Positions 1 through 5,481 of a DNA stretch of 6,043 nucleotides are shown one piece after another. Within the stretch, counting starts at the first letter, position 1; each line of letters begins with the position of its first letter. The notes below the pieces were generated by a model. The model was given only the letters and a program-made list of their open reading frames with translations. It was not told where the DNA came from and did not search any database. The translations under genes and the position numbers were made by a program. The stretch comes from Euryarchaeota archaeon UBA88 (lineage in GTDB: Archaea > Thermoplasmatota > Poseidoniia > Poseidoniales > Poseidoniaceae). Location of the stretch: contig DAME01000042.1 in the NCBI GenBank assembly GCA_002499545.1, positions 21,901 through 27,943 on the forward strand, in the 5' to 3' direction.

Positions 1-53
1 CAAGCACGACCCCTACCCCGCGTGCCTTCGTTCTTCTGCGCCTTTCGAACCAT
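1..53 (-). CDS. possible 5' end of a divergent gene leaving the left edge (partial, unknown product)
   Basis: An ATG on the minus strand at 53 opens a frame that stays open to the window edge and begins MVRKAQKNEGTRGRGRA. Only 17 residues are visible. They are strongly basic, but no family can be named. Base composition changes sharply at about position 60, from GC-rich to AT-rich, which fits a gene boundary here. The AT-rich box at 72-84 lies at a suitable distance to serve this start. The main alternative is that this stretch is the 3' tail of a plus-strand gene: one forward frame ends at a TAA at 73-75 and another at a TGA at 83-85. The sequence alone does not decide between these. Confidence 0.3.
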   Translation of the reverse strand, partial: MVRKAQKNEGTRGRGRA

Positions 54-66
54 GCAAGGAACCGTA

Positions 67-84
67 TTTCGATAAAATTATATG
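67..84. promoter_or_regulatory. AT-rich TATA-like promoter region between a possible divergent gene and the hydrolase gene
   Basis: The segment TTTCGATAAAATTATATG is the only strongly AT-rich block before the hydrolase gene. Its ATAAAATTATATG core (72-84) is centred roughly 30 bp before the ATG at 113 and about 25 bp from the possible minus-strand ATG at 53. That spacing is what archaeal TBP/TFB promoters with leaderless or very short leader transcripts show. Assigning it to one direction or both is inference. Confidence 0.45.
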
Positions 85-112
85 ATTCACATTTCAGCAA
101 ATATTGAGAACG

Positions 113-1138
113 ATGTCTGCATTATTTTATCTTGGTATGGCATTAATTTGCGTCATTGGAATCGCTGCCTTGTTTTCAAAACAACTCATTCCCAAGGTAG
201 GAAAAACACTGGTATTCATGGATATGTCTCGGCAATTATCAAAGTCAAAACTCGTAGAAAAGAAGGTGACATTATCCAACGGAATCGTGGCTTGGTATCT
301 TGAAAGAGCGAGTCAAGGAAGTCCTGATGGGCCTACACTAGTGATTTTACCGGGCTCAACAGTGTACATGCGGTTGATGGGTGTTGAAGCCTCTGCATTA
401 CTCGCTTCTATGCCGAAGCGAAGAGTGATTATTTTGGAACTTCCATACCATGGGAAAAATGCGGCATTTGATTACGACTTTTCAAACCCAGATTGTTCGA
501 TGTCAGGGATGGCGAACTATGTCGAGGAATTTCGTAAAGCGCTCGCTTTGGAGGAGCCTTTCGATTTGATGGGTTATTCACTCGGGGGGGGAATCGCAAC
601 ACATTATGTATTGGCTCACCATAACCGTGTGAATAAGCTGTTGCTTTTGGCACCGTACTACTATGAAGCCGCAACAGACATCTACAACGCTATCTACGAC
701 CAGAAACAGTGGGGTAATCTCAACGGATGGGAAACAAGTGAAGATATGGCACATTGGTTCCATACATGGTTAGGACTCGACACCAAGGACACCTTTCCAG
801 GTCTAATCATGAGCGGACTTGCTGCCGTTCGTTCTGAACTTTATCCTCCGGAATACTGGTCGAAAATATATGACGTGTTCTTCGAGGCATGGGATGAGAG
901 CAAATCCTTCTTGGAGGACAACGCTTCTTCACTTGCAGAACTTACCTGTTCGGTACTTGTACTCACTGCGGCGATGGATAAAATCTGTGATCCAACCAAA
1001 CTCACTCGACTGGACGGGCTTTTCAACTCAGAACTGTGCACGGTCAAATCTTTGAATTCGGGACACTTTTTCGCGTCTGGTGGTCAAACATTGAGCGAAG
1101 TTGCGGCTCCCGATATGGTAGAATTTTTCTCTGTTTAG
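113..1138 (+). CDS. membrane-anchored alpha/beta hydrolase (lipase/esterase-like)
   Basis: This is a 341-residue serine hydrolase of the alpha/beta-hydrolase fold. An N-terminal hydrophobic segment (about residues 1-21, MSALFYLGMALICVIGIAAL) looks like a signal anchor, so the enzyme is probably tethered to the membrane. The catalytic machinery is visible: an oxyanion-loop motif LPGS at 79-82 (replacing the usual HG), the nucleophile elbow GYSLGG with Ser156, a probable acid at Asp289 in AAMDKICDP (Asp293 is the alternative), and the base in GHFF at His318. A helical cap of about 100 residues lies between the elbow and the acid. Layout and membrane anchor recall monoacylglycerol lipases of the ABHD6 type, but the substrate cannot be read from sequence. 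I chose the ATG at 113; an in-frame TTG at 104 adds only three residues. A run of eight G (584-591) encodes the glycines after the nucleophile. The gene stands alone, followed by a 128-bp gap. Confidence 0.85.
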   Translation: MSALFYLGMALICVIGIAALFSKQLIPKVGKTLVFMDMSRQLSKSKLVEKKVTLSNGIVAWYLERASQGSPDGPTLVILPGSTVYMRLMGVEASALLASMPKRRVIILELPYHGKNAAFDYDFSNPDCSMSGMANYVEEFRKALALEEPFDLMGYSLGGGIATHYVLAHHNRVNKLLLLAPYYYEAATDIYNAIYDQKQWGNLNGWETSEDMAHWFHTWLGLDTKDTFPGLIMSGLAAVRSELYPPEYWSKIYDVFFEAWDESKSFLEDNASSLAELTCSVLVLTAAMDKICDPTKLTRLDGLFNSELCTVKSLNSGHFFASGGQTLSEVAAPDMVEFFSV

Positions 1139-1185
1139 ACCGTTTTAGGCAGATGTTACTTTGTTAATGATGCAATCTAAGACCA

Positions 1186-1201
1186 CCTTTCGGCCGTAAG
1201 G
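1186..1201. repeat. imperfect 16-bp palindrome upstream of the SMR transporter gene
   Basis: CCTTTCGGCCGTAAGG reads almost the same on both strands. It has a central CGGCCG, outer CCTT/AAGG arms and one mismatched pair (T1190/T1197). It lies about 36 bp before the TATA-like box of the transporter gene, a position where a dimeric archaeal regulator could bind. It could also form a short hairpin in the tail of the hydrolase transcript. The role is inferred. Confidence 0.4.
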
Positions 1202-1236
1202 ATTGCTCTGAAATGAAAACCACCGGTCTGGATTGC

Positions 1237-1246
1237 TTTCATATAT
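1237..1246 (+). promoter_or_regulatory. TATA-like box of the SMR transporter gene
   Basis: TTTCATATAT is centred about 24-25 bp before the ATG at 1267. This is the spacing expected if transcription starts at or next to the start codon, as in archaeal leaderless mRNAs. The box lies downstream of the alternative ATG at 1213, so it supports the shorter protein. Confidence 0.5.
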
Positions 1247-1266
1247 CACTGAGTGTAGTTACCACC

Positions 1267-1602
1267 ATGCAGCAATGGTTTTACTTGGGATTGGCTATTG
1301 TATCCGAAGTTATAGCAACAGCATCGCTCAAATCAACGGAAGGATTCACCAAAATTGCGCCATCTTTTGTCGTGTTGATCGGGTATGGTTTGGCTTTTTA
1401 CTTCCTTTCACTCACGCTCGACACCATTCCCATTGGTGTCGTCTACGCTGTTTGGTCAGGTGTAGGTGTGGCGGGGATTACCTTGGTTTCTATCCTAGTC
1501 TTTGATCAGAAAATCGACATCGCTGGATTTGTTGGTATTGGTCTGATTGTAGCCGGTGTTATCGTTCTTCGATTGTTCAGTGAAAGTACGGTAGAGGTAT
1601 GA
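1267..1602 (+). CDS. small multidrug resistance (SMR) family transporter, EmrE-like
   Basis: The 111-residue protein has four hydrophobic helices and belongs to the small multidrug resistance family: proton-coupled antiporters that work as antiparallel dimers and export lipophilic cations such as quaternary ammonium compounds or, in some subfamilies, guanidinium. From the ATG at 1267, numbering matches E. coli EmrE exactly at the key sites: the proton- and substrate-binding Glu14 (in AIVSEV), Tyr40, Tyr60, Trp63 in YAVWSGVG, and Gly90/Gly97 of helix 4, the dimerisation helix. Loop motifs SEGF (here TEGF, residues 24-27) and DTIPIG also agree. An in-frame ATG at 1213 would add 18 residues that SMR proteins lack and would ignore the TATA-like box at 1237-1246, so I reject it. 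The gene is convergent with the PRX-like gene, 28 bp away. The family is certain; whether it is a true drug exporter is not. Confidence 0.95.
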   Translation: MQQWFYLGLAIVSEVIATASLKSTEGFTKIAPSFVVLIGYGLAFYFLSLTLDTIPIGVVYAVWSGVGVAGITLVSILVFDQKIDIAGFVGIGLIVAGVIVLRLFSESTVEV

Positions 1603-1614
1603 TTCGCAGAATCA
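1600..1614. repeat. short perfect inverted repeat at the SMR stop codon, between convergent genes
   Basis: TGATTC-GCA-GAATCA forms a perfect 6-bp stem with a 3-base loop and includes the TGA stop of the transporter gene. It lies in the 28-bp gap between two convergent genes. No clear T-run follows directly, so calling it a terminator would be inference; it may aid 3'-end formation or be chance. Confidence 0.4.
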
Positions 1615-1630
1615 AGTCATTGGTTCATTG

Positions 1631-2194
1631 CTACTTTGATTCAGTCCACTTCACATTTGTTTTCCACTTAACCGAGCAACCAATCGACTGCGTGGAGGTC
1701 ACTGCAGGTGCAGAACCGGACAGCATGGCTTCAACAGCATCAGCTAATTCAGAAGTTTGTGCTTTTGTTGGGTCTTGGGGTGAATCGTCCATTCGTCCGG
1801 AATAGACCAGAACAAGGTCGGCATTGAAGAGGAAAAATTCAGGCGTTCTCATTGCACCATACGCATGGGCAACGTCTTGCTGTTCATCGTGGAGGTAAGG
1901 GTACGACATACCAGTAGCACGCTTTTGCATGTGTTCGAAGGAGTCGTTTGGATACACGGTTGGGTCGTTTGAATTGATTCCAACAAATCCAATTCCTTTG
2001 CTGGCTGCGCTTGCAGCGAATGCTTCAAGACGGCCGATACTACCAATCACGTACGGGCAGTGATTGCACTCAAACACCACAATCAGACCGTTTTCTTTGC
2101 GCGATTGTTCGAGTGACATCATTGATTCACCGATTGAAGTGTGGGCGTTTTGAAGGTTGAACTCAGGTGCTTGGTCGCCGGTATGAAGGGTCAT
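1631..2194 (-). CDS. thioredoxin-fold peroxiredoxin-like protein (PRX-like family, AhpC/TSA type)
   Basis: This 187-residue soluble protein has a thioredoxin fold of the AhpC/TSA superfamily and matches the PRX-like 1 group. The order is: an N-terminal TGDQAPEF motif (residues 5-12); the active-site region FECNHCPYV with Cys43 and Cys46 in a CxxC arrangement; the family signature INSNDPTVYPNDS (73-85); the helix QQDVAHAYGA; the cis-proline motif TPEFFLF with Pro118; YSGRMDDSP (131-139); and the C-terminal TQSIGCSVKWK (168-178) with a third conserved cysteine, Cys173. Such proteins are thought to act as thiol oxidoreductases or peroxidases, but few have been tested. There is no signal peptide, so it is probably cytoplasmic. 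The ATG at 2194 fits the usual start just before the TGDQAPEF strand. It is transcribed divergently from the ceramidase-like gene across a 74-bp gap. Confidence 0.93.
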   Translation of the reverse strand: MTLHTGDQAPEFNLQNAHTSIGESMMSLEQSRKENGLIVVFECNHCPYVIGSIGRLEAFAASAASKGIGFVGINSNDPTVYPNDSFEHMQKRATGMSYPYLHDEQQDVAHAYGAMRTPEFFLFNADLVLVYSGRMDDSPQDPTKAQTSELADAVEAMLSGSAPAVTSTQSIGCSVKWKTNVKWTESK

Positions 2195-2236
2195 GTGTGT
2201 GGGTTAACGGCGAGGCACAAAACCCCTTCGATACTC

Positions 2237-2250
2237 AAAAAGAAATACTA
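2237..2250 (+). promoter_or_regulatory. weak TATA-like segment in the divergent PRX-like/ceramidase-like gap
   Basis: AAAAAGAAATACTA is the most A/T-rich part of the 74-bp gap (2195-2268). Its end is centred about 23-25 bp before the ATG at 2269, a fair position for an archaeal TATA box. The match is weak. On the minus strand it would lie about 45 bp from the PRX-like start, implying a leader of roughly 20 bases. Confidence 0.3.
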
Positions 2251-2268
2251 CCGGCGCGACGACACGTC

Positions 2269-3291
2269 ATGGCTCGAGCCCCGTTCTCTGTTTTGTTTGA
2301 ACAAAAGAGAGAATTTTTCATTTCTGTTGGTGTTTTGCTGGCCTTGGCCGTCCTATACGTGTTGATTGGAGCTTCGACCTGGGCGGTTGACCCGATTGAA
2401 TCGGCGACTCGGTTCTGTGAAAACATATCCGATGGACTGATTAAAGAGCCCAGTAACACGTTTTCCAATTTAACCTACGTCATCGTAGGTTTGGTGATTC
2501 TGTGGAACATGCCTTCGAACGGTGAACAAGCAGCCAACCCAATGAGCGATAGAGGAATGTATCCAGTGATTTTCGCGGTGGGTTCGATGTACATTGGAAT
2601 CGGCAGTTTTGCCATGCACGGTACCAACACCAACTGGGGGACCAGCATGGATTGGACAGGTATGCTGTTCTTCATTTCATTTCCAGTCTATTACAACCTC
2701 AGCAGACAGTACGCATGGAGTGACCGTTTTTTCGTCTCTCTCTTTTTCACGGTTTTTCTCTTGACCGCTGTGTTTGACACGTATGCTGCAAACAACAATC
2801 ACGTTCTAATCGAGAACTTTTCAGACTCCCGTAAACTCCGACTTTCACATTTAACCCGTGATTACCTGTGGTCACTGTACATTGGTGTATGGATTATACA
2901 GGAAGCAAAGAACCTCAGCAAGAACCAACTTTCATGGATGATTGCGTTGCCTCTCATCGCATGCGTGACACTCTCCGTTGGCGTTCCAACCATGCAAATC
3001 ATCATCCTCTGTGCCATGTTCATCGCCATTGCGCTGGTGCTTCATTTCAATCCTGGCCAGCACTTGATACGACAAGCGAGTCCTCACTTATGGCTTGGCC
3101 TTGGCAGCTATATTCTTGGCAATGTTGTATGGCGGTTCGGACACGATGGTGAGGCTGCATGCAACCCGGACACGCTGTTTCAGTACCACGCTCTTTGGCA
3201 CGTACTTACTGGAATGGCCGTGTACTTCTTTTATCGATACTTCATGACCGAGACAAGCAGTCTTCACCTCTCGACCAGCGCAGAGGAATGA
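2269..3291 (+). CDS. alkaline ceramidase-like membrane hydrolase (CREST superfamily)
   Basis: The 340-residue integral membrane protein has about eight or more hydrophobic segments and the signatures of alkaline ceramidases (ACER/YPC1), zinc-dependent amidases within the membrane. Compared with human ACER3 from memory: CENISDGLIKEPSNTFSNL (50-68) matches the N-terminal CE...E..NT.SNL block, with Glu51 and Glu60 at the Ca-site positions; GIGSFAMH (110-117) gives the catalytic Ser113 and zinc ligand His117; MDWTGM supplies Asp128, 11 residues after the His as in ACER3; and YHALWH (306-311) gives zinc ligands His307 and His311. All five catalytic positions are kept with the same local spacing. 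The Asp-Trp of the ACER3 Ca site is replaced (Arg48, Phe49), so calcium regulation may differ. An extra N-terminal membrane helix (17-38) precedes the CE motif. Archaea are not known to make ordinary sphingolipids, so the substrate is open; another amide- or ester-linked lipid is possible. A GTG at 2167 would overlap the divergent PRX-like gene and is rejected. Pantoate kinase follows after 58 bp on the same strand. Confidence 0.9.
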   Translation: MARAPFSVLFEQKREFFISVGVLLALAVLYVLIGASTWAVDPIESATRFCENISDGLIKEPSNTFSNLTYVIVGLVILWNMPSNGEQAANPMSDRGMYPVIFAVGSMYIGIGSFAMHGTNTNWGTSMDWTGMLFFISFPVYYNLSRQYAWSDRFFVSLFFTVFLLTAVFDTYAANNNHVLIENFSDSRKLRLSHLTRDYLWSLYIGVWIIQEAKNLSKNQLSWMIALPLIACVTLSVGVPTMQIIILCAMFIAIALVLHFNPGQHLIRQASPHLWLGLGSYILGNVVWRFGHDGEAACNPDTLFQYHALWHVLTGMAVYFFYRYFMTETSSLHLSTSAEE

Positions 3292-3349
3292 CTGGCGTTT
3301 CAAATCCAGCAGGCGAGGGTTCATTGCATGGATGCGCCTGGTACAACCA

Positions 3350-4366
3350 ATGGCGATTGAACGATGCGGTGGCCATGTTACACTGCTGTTTTCAATATGG
3401 AAAGAATCCAACCTAGCGCGTTCGCAAGGTAGCAGAGGTGCCGGTTTCAACGTTCGTGACGGCGTTGAGGCGACCGTTGAATTTCTCGAATCCAACGTCC
3501 CTACTATCAAAGGAAAACGTTCCGCAGGAATCGAACTTGATTCACCTCCCGGTCCGGTCGAGGACGGCTTAATCACCGTCAATGTCTATGCAATGGACGG
3601 GCAAGAAATGCATGATTCAACTCAGTTGTACTTCGATTTGGTCACCGAACTTCGCTATGCACGTCTGCTAAATCCAGAAGATTCGTACTCGATCCAGGTC
3701 GAACTTGAGCTGCCAACCAGCCAAGGATTCGGCATGTCTGCAGCCGGATTAATTGCCGTAGCCAGAGCGTTTCACGCACTCACAGGGCGCGGTCGAGAAA
3801 TCATGTATCTCCGCATCGCACATCGAATTGAACGCATGCACGATGCGGGCCTTGGCGATGTGCTGGGTATCTCAGCCGGAGGAGTTGAACTTCGTGTAGA
3901 ACCCGGCGCTCCGGGTTCAGGGGGCGTGGTTGAATCGTTTTCAACCGTCCAACCGATACTATTGGTTTGGCTCCCCAGCGAAAGCCGTCACACGTCGAAC
4001 TACATCGACGACCCAGTATGGCAGCGTTCAATTTCTTCAGCCGGTGAGAAAGCCGTTGCTCGCCTTCGAATGAACGAGTGGGCAATTGGACGCTGGCCTG
4101 ACTTGATGCACGAATCTCGAATGTTTGCACAACATTCGGGTCTTCTGGATGAGGAGGTGCGTGCATCGTTCATGTCAAGAACGAAACAAGAAATTCTCAA
4201 ACTCGATCTTCAAGCCAAAGTGAACGTTCGCTTGTGCATGCTCGGAGTCTCGCTTGCAGTACTTCCCCGCCATCTCAACACTCCAATCGCACTTGACCAG
4301 TTAACTGCCATTGCAGACAGTCTTCGTTCAATTGGATTTGGTGTGCGTGAAACCCACATGGTTTGA
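3350..4366 (+). CDS. pantoate kinase (archaeal CoA biosynthesis, GHMP kinase family)
   Basis: Pantoate kinase transfers phosphate from ATP to pantoate, giving 4-phosphopantoate. A separate phosphopantothenate synthetase (not in this window) then adds beta-alanine. This pair replaces bacterial PanC/PanK in most archaea. The 338-residue soluble protein shows the family order: an N-terminal GGHVTLLFSI strand (7-16, where many homologues have PAHIT or PGHVT), QGSRGAGFNVRDGV (26-39), the GHMP phosphate-binding loop PTSQGFGMSAAG (122-133), HDAGLGDVLGISAGGVELRV (164-183) with the typical AGLGD, and a C-terminal CMLGVSLAVL (296-305) at the GHMP motif-3 position. It is somewhat longer than the roughly 300-residue thermophile enzymes, partly through the acidic loop around 50-75. 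The start is uncertain: the ATG at 3350 fits the homologues' N-terminus, and the in-frame ATG at 3332 adds six residues and has a GAGG about 13 bases upstream. It lies 58 bp after the ceramidase-like gene with no clear promoter between, so the two may share a transcript. Confidence 0.92.
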   Translation: MAIERCGGHVTLLFSIWKESNLARSQGSRGAGFNVRDGVEATVEFLESNVPTIKGKRSAGIELDSPPGPVEDGLITVNVYAMDGQEMHDSTQLYFDLVTELRYARLLNPEDSYSIQVELELPTSQGFGMSAAGLIAVARAFHALTGRGREIMYLRIAHRIERMHDAGLGDVLGISAGGVELRVEPGAPGSGGVVESFSTVQPILLVWLPSESRHTSNYIDDPVWQRSISSAGEKAVARLRMNEWAIGRWPDLMHESRMFAQHSGLLDEEVRASFMSRTKQEILKLDLQAKVNVRLCMLGVSLAVLPRHLNTPIALDQLTAIADSLRSIGFGVRETHMV

Positions 4367-5443
4367 TTACTCACCGGACCCGAGTTTGGTCAAGTCAAGG
4401 ACGTTTGCGTCCAACAAAATGCATCCTGGCATGAACAGGTTTTCGCTGAACCCGTGACGGTACACGACCGCTCCGCTACCCCATTCTTCGATATATCGAG
4501 CCATCTGTTTGGCCATTTTCTTCCGCTGAAATTCCACATCAGCACCGTAAAAGTGCTTTGCATCAATCCACGCAACTGGTTTTCCGTTGATCTCAACATG
4601 GTCGAGGAACAGCAAGTCAGGGGTGCGAACGGGACGGCCAAGGTCCTGCTTTTGTTCACGAACCATCTCTGGCTGGCGACGGAGTCGAACGCCTTGGTCT
4701 TCAAACCAATCTGCAAGAATATCTTCAAACAAGTCCGCCCGTTCTTGAGATTCACCTTGGTCCACGTTTGAAACTCGGTCGGCTGCTTCAGCGGCTACGA
4801 ATTCTGCACGTTCACGCTCGCTCAGTTTGCTCGGTTCACGTAGACTTTCCTTGATGCGAGTTTTTGACCAGCGCATTTCGGTGAGAATAATCCGGAAAAT
4901 GTTCATTGGAGGGAAATCAAATCGCTTCGACAGGTCCACGACGCTCACGCCTTCGTTGTAAAGGCGAAGCATGTTTTTTCCCTGAGAGCGTAATCGACCG
5001 TGGCCGTACACGGTTTTTTGCTGAAGTAACGCTGAACGTAGAGACAGGGCCTGTTCAAGTGTCATCTGGTAGGATGATGCGATTTCAGCAATTTCATCGA
5101 CCCGTTCGTCTTCAAGCCACCCAAATTCACCTTTCCGCATCACTTTTGAAGCCATTTCTTCCTCATCTTTGAGTGGGACAGGCATCGTAGCCCAGTCAAA
5201 CTTGAAGGTTCGTGGCTCTTCGATGTCTTCGGGAAAGCCCATCGGATTTTCTTTCTGTGAAAACCGTCCACGGGCTTGGGTTTCCATCGCCTGAATCTCG
5301 GTAGCACTGCGTTCCATCAGCGTCGCTTTTGCTGTGCTTCCATAGCGCCGATTTCTACGTTGTCTTCCGCTACGGTTGTTGCGGTTTCGGCCACCTTTGG
5401 ACTTTGATGAGTCTTTGGAATTTCGTCGTTGAGGGTCACTCAT
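4367..5443 (-). CDS. TPD-motif PD-(D/E)XK nuclease homologue of CDIN1/C15orf41
   Basis: The 358-residue protein aligns by eye with human CDAN1-interacting nuclease 1 (C15orf41), a family present in archaea and animals. Order: a very basic low-complexity tail (about residues 6-33, rich in Arg, Asn, Lys and Ser); a linker with acidic stretches; two helical blocks of helix-turn-helix type (about 120-190, including LYNEGVSVVDLSKRFDFPP and FRIILTEM); then a nuclease domain (about 233-339). In that domain TPDLLF (274-279) carries the name-giving TPD, WIDAKHFYG has Asp294 and Lys296 as the D-x-K pair (E-S-K in human), and Glu240 may be the first acidic residue. VVYRHGFSENL matches the human VIYWYGFIQEL strand. 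These are the residues of an active PD-(D/E)XK metal-dependent nuclease; the substrate is unknown. The ATG at 5443 is preferred; an in-frame GTG at 5476, 5 bp after the upstream stop and preceded by GAGG, would add 11 residues. It probably shares a transcript with the Trp-rich gene upstream. Confidence 0.88.
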   Translation of the reverse strand: MSDPQRRNSKDSSKSKGGRNRNNRSGRQRRNRRYGSTAKATLMERSATEIQAMETQARGRFSQKENPMGFPEDIEEPRTFKFDWATMPVPLKDEEEMASKVMRKGEFGWLEDERVDEIAEIASSYQMTLEQALSLRSALLQQKTVYGHGRLRSQGKNMLRLYNEGVSVVDLSKRFDFPPMNIFRIILTEMRWSKTRIKESLREPSKLSERERAEFVAAEAADRVSNVDQGESQERADLFEDILADWFEDQGVRLRRQPEMVREQKQDLGRPVRTPDLLFLDHVEINGKPVAWIDAKHFYGADVEFQRKKMAKQMARYIEEWGSGAVVYRHGFSENLFMPGCILLDANVLDLTKLGSGE

Positions 5444-5481
5444 CAGACTAGGGTTATGCTGACCGTCCTTGAACACTCGCT

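Noticed and set aside
82..303. 73-codon plus-strand frame overlapping the hydrolase start
   Set aside because: Out of frame with the alpha/beta hydrolase, which has a full catalytic triad; the short product has no recognisable features.
1213..1266. Upstream ATG for the SMR transporter
   Set aside because: It adds 18 residues not seen in SMR proteins. The ATG at 1267 gives exact EmrE numbering (Glu14, Trp63) and has a TATA-like box at leaderless distance.
2167..2268. N-terminal extension of the ceramidase-like protein from a GTG at 2167
   Set aside because: It would overlap the divergent PRX-like start, adds a polar stretch absent from the family, and the ATG at 2269 has a TATA-like segment at suitable spacing.
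3088..3582. 164-codon open frame on the minus strand
   Set aside because: It lies antisense across the end of the ceramidase-like gene and the start of pantoate kinase, both clear by homology; its translation has no recognisable motif and looks like a shadow.
3801..4166. 121-codon minus-strand frame inside pantoate kinase
   Set aside because: Fully antisense to a conserved gene, with no family motifs.
4454..4771. 105-codon plus-strand frame opposite the TPD nuclease
   Set aside because: Antisense to the conserved nuclease domain; no promoter or motif supports it.
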